In this document: positions 8,671 through 17,222 of the stretch, piece by piece
Position numbering within the stretch: the stretch's first letter is position 1
How the letters are laid out: each line of letters opens with the position of its first letter
Position numbers and translations under genes: made by a program
Assembly (NCBI GenBank): GCA_937864035.1
Contig: CALMIO010000007.1
Span: forward strand, 1-42,662
Reading direction: 5' to 3'
Origin: an uncultured Pseudomonadota bacterium
GTDB taxonomy: Bacteria > Bdellovibrionota_C > UBA2361 > CALMIO01
Length of the DNA: 42,662 nt
Notes under the pieces: model-generated
The model's input: only the letters and a program-made list of their open reading frames with translations
Database searches by the model: none
What the model was told of the DNA's origin: nothing

Positions 8671-9156
8671 ATGGCTAACAATAAAACCTTTGTTATTTTG
8701 ATAGTCATCATAGGATTGTCAATGTTGCTAGCCATACTGAATACAACAATGAAAACAGCCTCTATTGTTCTCAGACCATCAGAACTTGCTGGCTATGGCA
8801 ATATAAAGCGAGTCAGGGTCGGAGGCAAAGTTGCCGATAAAGAAATAGTATTTACTACCCAACCTCAATATGAACTAAAATTTTGGATAGAAAATCCAAG
8901 CGAACAGATAGAACAACTATACAAAAGCCATCAAAAAAACACCCTTCAAACGTTGGAGAAAAAAAAATACCCTGCCATTCAGGTAATTTACTCCGGCCTT
9001 AAACCAGATATGTTCGCGGCTGGTCGTGATGTCATCATAGATGGTGACTACCAAAACGGCATCTTGTTGGCAAAACAACTTTTGACTCAATGCCCATCCA
9101 AGTACGAACCGCCAGATCCAATCAAATACAATAAGAAGAAAGAAACGGGGCAATAG
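8671..9156 (+). CDS. ccmE: Cytochrome c maturation heme chaperone CcmE, Cys-type
   Basis: 161 residues. One N-terminal membrane anchor (about 7-24) is followed by the OB-fold periplasmic domain with RVGGKV (about 49-54), VIYSGLKPDMFAAGRDVIIDG, and a C-terminal heme-attachment motif CPSKY (Cys141, Tyr145). Most CcmE proteins bind heme covalently through His in HxxxY. This one has the CxxxY form known from archaea and Desulfovibrio, where it goes with Ccm systems lacking CcmH and CcmG. The stop codon abuts the ccmF start, so it heads the ccm operon. A TATAAT at 8601-8606 may be the -10, with no clear -35. Confidence 0.95.
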   Translation: MANNKTFVILIVIIGLSMLLAILNTTMKTASIVLRPSELAGYGNIKRVRVGGKVADKEIVFTTQPQYELKFWIENPSEQIEQLYKSHQKNTLQTLEKKKYPAIQVIYSGLKPDMFAAGRDVIIDGDYQNGILLAKQLLTQCPSKYEPPDPIKYNKKKETGQ

Positions 9157-11139
9157 ATGTCAGAAATAGGTTTTTTCACTTTAAGCTTCGCTTGGATCAC
9201 CGCTCTATATGGAGTAATCGTTGGTTTTTGGGGAGCAAAAAAAAATAAATTGTCTCTCTTTTTGAGCGCGCAAAGAGCTTCTTTCGCCATCTTTTGGTCG
9301 CTATTTGCCGCTATTTCTTGCCTAGCCGCTTCGTTTCTTACTAACGATTATAGTAATCAGTGCGTCTGGCAATTTTCCAATCGTGACATGGAGTGGTATT
9401 ACAAAATCACGGCGATTTGGGGAGGAATGGATGGATCGATTTTGCTATGGGCGTTTATCGCCTCCACTCTAAGCGCTTTGGCAGTCTTAATAACCAAACC
9501 AAAAACAGAACAAGATTTAAAAATCGCCTTCTGGGCAGCACCGGCGTTAATGATCAATCTGCTTTTTTTTATCTCTCTTTGTCTTTTTATAACAAATCCT
9601 TTTCGTTACATCCGATCTCCTTTTATACCACCAGATGGCAACGGATTAAATCCGCTTCTGCAAAATCCGTTGATGGCTATTCATCCTCCTATGCTATATC
9701 TTGGATTTACTACCTTAGCGATACCATTTGGCTTTACTCTCGGATCTTTGCTAGCAAACAATTACTCAAGCTATTGGCTGACACGCACAAGAATTTGGTC
9801 TTTGCTTGGTTGGCTCATGCTAACAATCGGAATCGTATTAGGCGGTCTGTGGGCATATGTTGAACTTGGTTGGGGCGGCTTTTGGGCTTGGGATCCAGTT
9901 GAGAACGCTTCTTTTCTCCCATGGTTAACAGTAACGGCATATATCCACTCTGTCATGATCGAAGAACGCAAAGCAATGATGCGGCGATGGAATATTTGGC
10001 TTGTGATCTTAAGTTACGGATTAACAGTCTTTGGAACTTTTCTGACTCGCTCCGGGGTGGTTCAAAGTGTGCACGCTTTTGCTTCAACCGATGTTGGCTG
10101 GGTTTTTCTTTTATACTTAGGCGTCATATTTAGCCTTTGTGTTTATCTGACCATTAGAAACAATAAATCACTACGGTCAACTAAATATCTGGAGAGTATT
10201 CTCTCTCGCGAAACAGCTTTCTTGCTGAATAATTTAATTTTCTTAAGCATCATGTTCGCCATACTTTGGGGGGTATTATTTCCAATTTTTTCGGAATTAG
10301 TAACTGGCGCCAAACAATCAATTGGCATCCCTTTTTATAACGCAATCAACACCCCGCTGTTTTTAGCTTTAATTTTTTTAATGGGGGTTGGTCCGCTAAT
10401 TGCTTGGCGTAAAAGTTCGCTCGCATCTTTAAGAAAAACTTTTCTTAAACCTTTTTCTTTTGCCCTACTACTTGGAATTTTATTAATCTTTGCGGGAGTA
10501 ATTAATTTTTATCCGACTCTTTCATATTCAATTTCGTTTTTTGTCCTCGGCACGATTATCAGCGAATTTTACAGAGGGGTTAAAGCTCAAAAACAACTAA
10601 CCGAAAAAGTTGGAAACATCAAGGCGGCTTACTCGCTATTTAAAAAGCATTCTCTTCGCTATTTGGGCTATTTAGTTCATTTTGGAGTAGTAATCGTAAC
10701 CGTAGCGATCACCGCCTCAATGGCACACAAAATTGAAGATGAATTTGAATTGACGCCTTCAGAAAGTTATTCAATCAGCAAGTTTAAATTAACTCTGAAT
10801 GAGTACAAAGTCGCCCGAGAAAAAAATTTTGAAAGTCTAATAGCCAAAGTAACCGTTAAAGATCGAAAAACTGGAGAAATTTTAGCTACTTTAACTCCAG
10901 AATCAAGATTTTATTACCGCAACAAGGAACAAACAACAGAAGTTGCTCTACGCAGTACTCTACTGCAAGATCTTTATCTTGTTTTGGCGGGAGTTGAGTC
11001 CGCGACGCAAAATAACAAAGAAGAATTGCTCTCTTTTAAGTTATACATAAATCCCTTGCAAATTTGGCTCTGGATAGGCGCGTTAATTATGGCCCTAGCC
11101 ACAATAGGAATATTAGTTATTAAACGGAATTATCTTTAA
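9157..11139 (+). CDS. ccmF: Cytochrome c heme lyase subunit CcmF
   Basis: 660 residues, a large polytopic membrane protein of the usual CcmF size. The tryptophan-rich heme-handling WWD motif is present as GWGGFWAWDPVENASFLPWL (about 236-255). The adjacent His in YIHSVMIEERKAMMRRW and the late His in LGYLVHFGVVIV match the conserved heme-ligand positions. A periplasmic domain lies in the C-terminal part before the last membrane helix. CcmF takes heme from CcmE and joins it to apocytochrome CxxCH motifs. ATG follows the ccmE TAG directly, and the stop overlaps the next start (TAATG), so translation is coupled. Confidence 0.97.
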   Translation: MSEIGFFTLSFAWITALYGVIVGFWGAKKNKLSLFLSAQRASFAIFWSLFAAISCLAASFLTNDYSNQCVWQFSNRDMEWYYKITAIWGGMDGSILLWAFIASTLSALAVLITKPKTEQDLKIAFWAAPALMINLLFFISLCLFITNPFRYIRSPFIPPDGNGLNPLLQNPLMAIHPPMLYLGFTTLAIPFGFTLGSLLANNYSSYWLTRTRIWSLLGWLMLTIGIVLGGLWAYVELGWGGFWAWDPVENASFLPWLTVTAYIHSVMIEERKAMMRRWNIWLVILSYGLTVFGTFLTRSGVVQSVHAFASTDVGWVFLLYLGVIFSLCVYLTIRNNKSLRSTKYLESILSRETAFLLNNLIFLSIMFAILWGVLFPIFSELVTGAKQSIGIPFYNAINTPLFLALIFLMGVGPLIAWRKSSLASLRKTFLKPFSFALLLGILLIFAGVINFYPTLSYSISFFVLGTIISEFYRGVKAQKQLTEKVGNIKAAYSLFKKHSLRYLGYLVHFGVVIVTVAITASMAHKIEDEFELTPSESYSISKFKLTLNEYKVAREKNFESLIAKVTVKDRKTGEILATLTPESRFYYRNKEQTTEVALRSTLLQDLYLVLAGVESATQNNKEELLSFKLYINPLQIWLWIGALIMALATIGILVIKRNYL

Positions 11140-11381
11140 TGGAAACTATTTTATTTTTTATTTTGGCTCTTTTTGGATCGGCGATAGGAGTTTATTTTAT
11201 TATAAAGCCTCTTTTTCTCGAGAATCAATCAGTATCTTCTTTATTAGATAACATACCCATGACGGATCTAAAAAAAGAACAACTTACCGATCTTGAGCTT
11301 GATTACGCGACTAATAAAATATCTAGCCAAGAGTTTTTGGAGCTTAAAAAAAAGATCTCAAATGAAAATCACGGCAACTAA
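11139..11381 (+). CDS. Small membrane protein resembling the CcmI N-terminus
   Basis: 80 residues: one N-terminal membrane helix (about 3-24), then a short charged segment LKKEQLTDLELDYATNKISSQEFLELKKKI. That pattern resembles the N-terminal region of CcmI, where one or two membrane helices precede an ELxxDxxxGxIS-type segment. Full-length CcmI carries a large TPR domain that delivers apocytochrome, which is absent here. Its place inside the ccm operon, with overlapping ends to ccmF and ccmA, supports a role in cytochrome c maturation. The similarity is weak and short, so the name is provisional. Confidence 0.6.
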   Translation: METILFFILALFGSAIGVYFIIKPLFLENQSVSSLLDNIPMTDLKKEQLTDLELDYATNKISSQEFLELKKKISNENHGN

Positions 11382-11991
11382 GCTAACGGTTGTCTTTGGC
11401 AACAGCGTCGCTCTGCGCGATCTGTCATTCGTGATTGATGAAAAAGCAATAAATTTTTTAACTGGCGAAAACGGCAGTGGCAAGTCCACACTTTTGCGAC
11501 TCTTAGCGGGCTTTATAAACCCAACCGCTGGAAAAATTGTTTATCATGAATTTGGATCGACAAAAGATCGCTTAGAGATAGGCGAATTTTCATATCTTAG
11601 CGAGAAATCATTATTAACCTTAAACTTAACAGTTTATCAAGCAATCTTGCTCTCCAGAATGGGGAACAAAGCGTCCGCCGATGAGGTGATTTATAATTGG
11701 CAACTTAAAAATTTGCTAAACAAAAAAATATCAGAGATTTCTCTTGGGGAGCGGCGTAGAGTATCTCTTGCAAGAAGCCTAAAATCAGGAAAGAAATTGG
11801 TTTTGCTGGATGAACCCTTCGCGAATCTAGATCAAAAAGTGTCAAACATTCTTAATCAGACTCTAAGCGTTTTACAAGCTGAAGGAACAACTATTCTACT
11901 GGCTTTGCATGACTTCAATAGATTCACCGAAGGATTAAAATCAAATTGCAAAGTAATTGCATTAAAAAAAGAAGAGAATGAAAGAGCTTAA
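11362..11991 (+). CDS. ccmA: Heme exporter ATP-binding protein CcmA
   Basis: 209 residues from the ATG at 11362. A longer frame back to 11293 runs inside the preceding gene, and the protein similarity begins at MKITATKLTVVFGN. ABC ATPase motifs are Walker A GENGSGKST, signature ISLGERRRVSLARSL (in place of LSxGQ), Walker B KLVLLDEP and the H-loop LLALHD. With CcmB and CcmC it forms the ABC complex whose ATP hydrolysis releases heme-loaded CcmE. It overlaps the preceding gene by 20 bases and ccmB by 14, so it is clearly operonic. Confidence 0.93.
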   Translation: MKITATKLTVVFGNSVALRDLSFVIDEKAINFLTGENGSGKSTLLRLLAGFINPTAGKIVYHEFGSTKDRLEIGEFSYLSEKSLLTLNLTVYQAILLSRMGNKASADEVIYNWQLKNLLNKKISEISLGERRRVSLARSLKSGKKLVLLDEPFANLDQKVSNILNQTLSVLQAEGTTILLALHDFNRFTEGLKSNCKVIALKKEENERA

Positions 11992-12646
11992 ACTACTCTT
12001 TAAAAGAGAACTAGCGGGCGGGCGTTCGCTGATTGACTCTGGTTTGATGTTCGGTTTTTTTGCCTCTTTGATCGTAGTTATTTATTCAGCGATTTCTCAA
12101 GGAGAGCTTGAACCAACCGAAAAAATTTTCGCTTGTATCAATCTAATTTGGCTCATATTGCCGCTAGCTGCGACCGTCTGTTCTTTTAAATTATTTGAAG
12201 ATGATCTGGCTAGCGGCGCTCTTTACGGATTGCTTGAAGACGGATTTAAAGGGTGGCAGATATTTTTTGTTAAAGCATCGCTATCGGCGATTTTTACAAT
12301 AATCGCTTTTTTTATTAGTTTGCTAGGCTTATTTTTACTACTTAATTTAGAATCTACTTTATTGACTCCTCTGTTATTTTATTCTTGTATAGTAGGAGCT
12401 ATAGGAATAGCGGTGTTAACTTCTCTAGTTGCCCCTTTAGTGCTAACTTCATCTCCAAGAGGAGCTTTTCTGCCAATGATAGAACTTCCGTTCTTGCTTC
12501 CTCTGATCATAGCTGGCGCCGAGGCTTCGAAAAGTAGTTTAAGTAATTTAACGAATAATTTGTTAATGATTCAAATTTTGATTATTATCACCATAGTTTA
12601 CTTTTTACTCGGCATAATCCTTTTTAAATATGTTGTTAATGAATAA
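11978..12646 (+). CDS. ccmB: Heme exporter permease CcmB
   Basis: 222 residues, the standard CcmB length, with six predicted membrane helices. It opens LLFKRELAGGRSLIDSGLMFGFFASL, comparable to the family's ...RELxxxxR... start, and holds the ICLIWLILPLAA-like and LEDGFKGWQIFFVKA segments typical of CcmB (LLxxPxxxxxxxxxK). Partner of CcmA and CcmC in the membrane. The start overlaps the end of ccmA and the end overlaps ccmC by 17 bases. Confidence 0.92.
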   Translation: MKELKLLFKRELAGGRSLIDSGLMFGFFASLIVVIYSAISQGELEPTEKIFACINLIWLILPLAATVCSFKLFEDDLASGALYGLLEDGFKGWQIFFVKASLSAIFTIIAFFISLLGLFLLLNLESTLLTPLLFYSCIVGAIGIAVLTSLVAPLVLTSSPRGAFLPMIELPFLLPLIIAGAEASKSSLSNLTNNLLMIQILIIITIVYFLLGIILFKYVVNE

Positions 12647-13364
12647 AAAAGAAAATTCTCGCGCCGCCGCATTTAAATTCAAACCAGAGTTAATTTCTAC
12701 TTATCTATTGCCAGCTTTGCTGTTTTTATCTTTTCCATTTATAATTTACGCGCATTATCTAATTTTTCTCAAAGTTCCAAACGAAAAAATAATGGGCGCC
12801 GTTCAAAGAATTTTCTATTTTCATGTTGGCGCCGCCACCTCAACTTACCTAATTGGAGGCATTTTACTGATAGCTTCTATAAGTTATTTACTTACCAGCC
12901 ATAAAATATTTAACGCCCTTAATATAGCCGCTGCCGAGGTGGCTTTACTGCTAGCAAGTATCACGTTAATTTCTGGTTCAATCTGGGGACATTCTGCTTG
13001 GAACACTTGGTTTCGCTGGGAGCCAAGATTAGTTTCTTTTCTGATTTTATGGTTCATTTTGCTCTCTCTATGTTTTTTTAGACGTTGGGCAAACCCCGAT
13101 AAAGCTGCTCTTCAATCTGCGGTTCTTGGGATAGTTGCGGCTATGATGATTCCGATAGTAATTTATTCAATAAAACTTTTCCCGAACTTAATACAACTTC
13201 ATCCGATAGTTGTTGAAAAAGGAGGTCTGCGAGATCAAAGATTTATTTATGCCCTCTCGTGGTCTATACTCGCTTTTGCTATACTTTCAAGCTTACTACT
13301 TTCATTTAGAGCCTTAATTGAGATACTAGAGCAAGATTATAAAATAAGAGATAAAAATGGATAA
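12630..13364 (+). CDS. ccmC: Heme handling protein CcmC, with a divergent WWD loop
   Basis: 244 residues, six membrane helices. CcmC hands heme to CcmE. The family features are FYFHVGAA with the first external His, the tryptophan-rich loop and the second His in LIQLHP. The loop reads GHSAWNTWFRWEPRLVSFLI, whereas most CcmC proteins have WGxxWWxWDxRLTS: the second Trp is Phe and the Asp is Glu. The start is the ATG at 12630 or the ATG three codons later, both inside ccmB. It overlaps the downstream ccmD by 8 bases. Confidence 0.93.
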   Translation: MLLMNKKENSRAAAFKFKPELISTYLLPALLFLSFPFIIYAHYLIFLKVPNEKIMGAVQRIFYFHVGAATSTYLIGGILLIASISYLLTSHKIFNALNIAAAEVALLLASITLISGSIWGHSAWNTWFRWEPRLVSFLILWFILLSLCFFRRWANPDKAALQSAVLGIVAAMMIPIVIYSIKLFPNLIQLHPIVVEKGGLRDQRFIYALSWSILAFAILSSLLLSFRALIEILEQDYKIRDKNG

Positions 13365-13488
13365 TCCTCCTGATACCTTTTGGCACCTCTTTTGGGGTTA
13401 TACAATAATTTGGATTTTAATAGTCTTGTATTTAGCAACTCTTGCTAGGCGAGTAAAAAAAATAGAAAAAAAACTAAGACAAGATTGA
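13357..13488 (+). CDS. ccmD: Small membrane protein CcmD
   Basis: A 43-residue ORF whose ATG overlaps the ccmC stop. It has a short aromatic N-terminus (DTFWHLFWGY), one membrane helix (about 14-30) and a strongly basic C-terminal tail (RRVKKIEKKLRQ), exactly the CcmD layout of one helix followed by a basic cytoplasmic tail. CcmD stabilises the CcmC-CcmE interaction and release of holo-CcmE. Position directly after ccmC, in the standard place, makes the call secure despite its size. Confidence 0.85.
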   Translation: MDNPPDTFWHLFWGYTIIWILIVLYLATLARRVKKIEKKLRQD

Positions 13489-13494
13489 TTTTTT

Positions 13495-15750
13495 ATGGAT
13501 CAAAAAGAATTTTGGCTCGAGCAGTCAGAGCGCAATCTTTCCCTTCTTAAAGAAACCCCATTCGTCGGAATGGAATTCGTCTCCGAAGTTTTGCCTTTCA
13601 ATCTGCGCGCAAACGACCCGGCGCTAAGTGAAGAAAAGCTTATTTTCTTAAACGCCCTTGAAAAAATGGCTGCTCGCATAGCCATTCAAGCGCTATCATC
13701 GCTAGCTCGCGACGGCGACATTGATCACTTAGGAGGCGGCTTAGAGCTGATTCCTTCATTGCTGATGACTCTGGCAATGGTCGATTACCAAAAAAAACAT
13801 TTTACCATTGAGCACGCTCACACTAGCATCGGATATTACTCCGCTTTAGCGGCGCTCGGTTATCTTGCGCCGAATCGAGTCATAAACTCCTTTAGGCGTG
13901 GACTTGACATGGCTGGTCATGTTTCGTGGGTACCAGGCGGAACAGAGATCAATGGCGGCAGACTCGGAGTAGTGATTCCTGTAGCAGTTGGGCAAGCTTT
14001 GGGGTTAAAGGCGCGCCACGGCAAAGAAGCGGCCGTTTTTGTACATTGTGGAGATGCCGGTTGGATTTCTGGACAAGCTTTAAACGGGTTAATAGCCGCT
14101 TCGCTCCATCAAGCTCCAATTGTTTTTATAATGAATCGGAACGGAATTCAACTTTCCGGCACCACCGCCAAAATAACCCGCAAAGATCCACGCGAAATTA
14201 TTGAACCACTTGGCATAAAAATCATCGAGATCGAATCTTTGCACGACAAGCAAGCCGCTTTTGCCGCTTACAAAGAGGGATTAGAGCGCGCTCGTCAAGG
14301 AGAACCCTCCCTGATTTATCCGGTTGGCTTAAAATCAAACTCTCAAACAAAAGTCACCATTCAAACTTTTGCCAAACAACACGACATCCTCGAAGAGTGT
14401 GAAATTTTCGCGGCGCGGCACAACCAGCGACTTGATCAGGAAATTTGGATACCAGGCTCGCTGATGAGTTTTCGCGACACCGAAGCGATGTTGCAATGCT
14501 TGTTTTACGTCAATAATTTACCCGGAGGAGAGGCGCATCACGACGGCGGAATGAAAGGACGAAACTCCGAAGAGGTGTTAGCGGGTAAAATGTTATCTTT
14601 GACTCAAGCGGAAGAAGCGGCGATCAAATCCTTGCAAAAAAGCGAACGCCAAAAAGTGATAACTCGCGCCAGACCCCAATCGGGAGAAATCAATTTAACA
14701 GTTGGCGAAAATGATTTAAAAGAAATAACTTTGCCGGACATAGCAAAGCCAATTTCACCGCGCGCCGGCTCGGAGATGGCTTACGACCTGCTCGCTAAAA
14801 AATACCCAAAGGATATTTTTTTGGTTTCTTGCGATCTTGATCCGTCAACTAAGCTTGGCAAAGCCGCGGCTCGCTTAGAGCCTCAAAACAAATTCGAACT
14901 AGGGATTCAGGAACAAGTAGCCGCTCTTATTGCTAATGGCCTATCACTTAGTTCGCGCCAGCCGCAACTTAATGTTTTCGCGACTTTCGCCGCATTTTTT
15001 GAAGGAATAGCTCGCGAAGGTTTTGAATTCTGGCGATATCAACGAAATCTTACCGGCAAAAACGAGGGACTTAACGTAATTATGCATCTTTCTCACGTTG
15101 GCGCCTGCACAGGCAGAGATCATTTTTCCGGCTGGAGCCTAGATTGGATCAACTTGGCAATTGGTTATCTGCCGTATTTGCGAAAATTTTACGCTCCCGC
15201 CGACGCTCGCGTAGCGTTTTTGTCGGTACTCGACGCCGCCTCAGCTTACGGCGGATCAATAGTAGCAATACCGAGAGACAATCTTCCGATACTTAAAAAA
15301 CAAGGAAGCGATTTGCCTTTATGGGAGAAAGATTCAAAATTTGAGAGCTACACCTCGGCACGGCTTAATAAAGAAAGCGAAGTGGCTTTCTTGGCGATCG
15401 GAGCGCCAGCATATTTAGCGATTGCCGCTAGCGAAACCCTCTTGCAAGATAAAATCGCAAGCGACGTTTTCGTGATAAACTCACTACCACTGCCATCAGA
15501 TTTTTTCAACGAACACTTGAAAAAATACAAAACAGTGATTACTATTGAAGATAGCCTGATCGGCGATGAAAAAAGCGGCTTAAGAGGTTTTGCCGGTTTG
15601 GTAAGCTCGAATCTCGCAAATAGCGGAAAATATTTAAAACATATAGGCATCAGCGATCCTCAAGTCGCGCCCTCGGATCATTTTTCAGTCGTTTGGAAAC
15701 ATTTCGGCATCTCCGAAGAGAGTTTAATCCGCGCCGCCAAAAAAATTTAA
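13495..15750 (+). CDS. Transketolase-family thiamine diphosphate enzyme, diverged
   Basis: 751 residues, longer than the usual 660-680. The N-terminal half has the TPP-binding module: HLGGGLELIPSLL, FTIEHAHTSIGYYSALAALGYL, the GGRLGVVIPVAVGQALG loop, and CGDAGWISGQALNGL...NRNGIQLSG (about 183-225), matching GDGxxxEGxxxEA...N but with GDA for GDG and SG for EG. The second half (about 430-600) is a transketolase pyrimidine-binding domain with ELGIQEQVAALIANGLS (catalytic Glu about 471). A C-terminal domain follows. Transketolase moves two-carbon units between sugar phosphates, but the substitutions leave the substrate open; related folds include DXP synthase and E1 dehydrogenases. It starts 6 bases after ccmD, yet functionally is unrelated to it. 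Confidence 0.8.
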   Translation: MDQKEFWLEQSERNLSLLKETPFVGMEFVSEVLPFNLRANDPALSEEKLIFLNALEKMAARIAIQALSSLARDGDIDHLGGGLELIPSLLMTLAMVDYQKKHFTIEHAHTSIGYYSALAALGYLAPNRVINSFRRGLDMAGHVSWVPGGTEINGGRLGVVIPVAVGQALGLKARHGKEAAVFVHCGDAGWISGQALNGLIAASLHQAPIVFIMNRNGIQLSGTTAKITRKDPREIIEPLGIKIIEIESLHDKQAAFAAYKEGLERARQGEPSLIYPVGLKSNSQTKVTIQTFAKQHDILEECEIFAARHNQRLDQEIWIPGSLMSFRDTEAMLQCLFYVNNLPGGEAHHDGGMKGRNSEEVLAGKMLSLTQAEEAAIKSLQKSERQKVITRARPQSGEINLTVGENDLKEITLPDIAKPISPRAGSEMAYDLLAKKYPKDIFLVSCDLDPSTKLGKAAARLEPQNKFELGIQEQVAALIANGLSLSSRQPQLNVFATFAAFFEGIAREGFEFWRYQRNLTGKNEGLNVIMHLSHVGACTGRDHFSGWSLDWINLAIGYLPYLRKFYAPADARVAFLSVLDAASAYGGSIVAIPRDNLPILKKQGSDLPLWEKDSKFESYTSARLNKESEVAFLAIGAPAYLAIAASETLLQDKIASDVFVINSLPLPSDFFNEHLKKYKTVITIEDSLIGDEKSGLRGFAGLVSSNLANSGKYLKHIGISDPQVAPSDHFSVVWKHFGISEESLIRAAKKI

Positions 15751-17222
15751 TTTTTTCTTGAATGCTGAAGGTAAGCTAGAATTTTTTTGTAGCTTTCAGT
15801 AACAGAAATCAATTTTTGATTACGCTCTCCTCCCCGTTGCTCGGCAATGTTCTGAAAATTGGCATCAATAGAATGAAGTTCTTTTACCAAACTGCGAAAG
15901 CGAGATTTAATCTCGCGCTTAGTTGCCGAGCGCGGCAACCCTAAAGTTTGATAAGCTTGATCAATTTCAAGCTCAGATTCAAAGAAAGATTCCAAAGAGA
16001 GATTTTCCCTTGAAAGATAAGCCGCTCTAAAATTAAACCAGCGAAATAAAAAAACCGCAAAAACAGCTCCAAAAAACAATCCAATCAAAAGTAATGTTTT
16101 ATTTTTTCTGTAAAAAACAGTTAACATCATCTCTCGTGATGGTTGATAACCAACATCAAATTTAAGTTTTTTTCTTAGTATATCAAGCCTATTGAGCTCC
16201 TCTGGCATAATGGTTTCTAAAACAGCTTTTTCCCAAGCCATTCTGATAGATTTCAAAAGTTCGTTCGGAAAAATATGATCTTTGGGCAACTCTTTTAATT
16301 CGTCTGCTATCAATTCAAAATTATTAAGCTCCCTAAAAAATGTTCTCGAAAAACTGACGTCATTTGGGGAAAAAAATTTAGCCGGCAGTCTTAATAAAAC
16401 AATTAAAGTTAAAATTTGTTCATTCGCCGCTATAGCCGCTGATAAAGTGTCTCTAAGTTGAATTTCATAAACCTTATCCGCTAGCCATCCCAAAGATGGA
16501 TCATCTTTCAGCTTCAAATAAAGAATAAACTTTTCATTTATGGATGATTTGTCTAAAGAGAGGGACGCTAGTTTGGCAATTAATTTTAGCTGAGTCTCTA
16601 AATCCCGATCAAAATTGGCAGCTAATTTCGACAACAAATCAAGATCGCTGAGCTTAAAGGTTAGTTTTTTGTAAAAGTTAAGAAAGCTTCTAAAATCATC
16701 ACCATTGGTCTTAAAATCGGGAATATTCGAAAAGCTCACGAGATTTCGCTTTAAAGATTCGTAGGCAATAGCGATCGAACGAACAGGCAGATAATCAGAC
16801 AAGTTTGGCAACAACAATATCAATAATTGATCGCCAAAATTGCTAAGAGAGTCAAAAAACCAGTGATCTAACTGGCTACTTTCGCGCTTTAAGCTTGCCG
16901 CCAACACCAACAAAACTAAATCAGTCTGATTTTTGCTTAAACAGCTATCAAGAATTTTAATAATTTGTTGATCGATTTTTCTGCTGTTATTTTTAATCTG
17001 ATCCGCAATACCTTGAGCAAGCAATTTGGACAAATCGTCGGCGGCGACCAACCGTTCCCCTTCAGAGGCAATTTCTAATACAATCATCTGATTATCGGAT
17101 TCGGCCAGCTGAGAAACCTCAACTTCAATCCCGCACAAGGAAGCTGAATCAGCGAAAGATTGAGCGCAAAAAATCCCTAAAAAAAGAAAAAGTATTAATA
17201 AATTATATGTTTGTTGCCGCAT
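15747..17222 (-). CDS. Membrane protein with a degenerate J-domain
   Basis: 491 residues. An N-terminal signal peptide (about 1-24) leads into a long helical, Leu-rich periplasmic region with no family I recognise (about 25-375). One membrane helix follows (about 378-396), then a cytoplasmic tail containing a J-domain-like module: YQTLGLPRSATKREIKSRFRSL (about 427-448). The diagnostic HPD tripeptide that triggers Hsp70 ATPase is altered: the position reads LHSIDAN instead of YHPDKN, so classical DnaK stimulation is unlikely. The start lies inside the end of the kinase gene (20-base overlap), so they are co-translated. Its stop overlaps the transketolase stop by three bases tail to tail. Function unknown. 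Confidence 0.65.
   Translation of the reverse strand: MRQQTYNLLILFLFLGIFCAQSFADSASLCGIEVEVSQLAESDNQMIVLEIASEGERLVAADDLSKLLAQGIADQIKNNSRKIDQQIIKILDSCLSKNQTDLVLLVLAASLKRESSQLDHWFFDSLSNFGDQLLILLLPNLSDYLPVRSIAIAYESLKRNLVSFSNIPDFKTNGDDFRSFLNFYKKLTFKLSDLDLLSKLAANFDRDLETQLKLIAKLASLSLDKSSINEKFILYLKLKDDPSLGWLADKVYEIQLRDTLSAAIAANEQILTLIVLLRLPAKFFSPNDVSFSRTFFRELNNFELIADELKELPKDHIFPNELLKSIRMAWEKAVLETIMPEELNRLDILRKKLKFDVGYQPSREMMLTVFYRKNKTLLLIGLFFGAVFAVFLFRWFNFRAAYLSRENLSLESFFESELEIDQAYQTLGLPRSATKREIKSRFRSLVKELHSIDANFQNIAEQRGGERNQKLISVTESYKKILAYLQHSRKN

Noticed and set aside
11293..11361. Longer N-terminus for CcmA
   Set aside because: The 23 extra codons are a shifted reading of the preceding CcmI-like gene; ABC ATPase similarity begins at the ATG at 11362.
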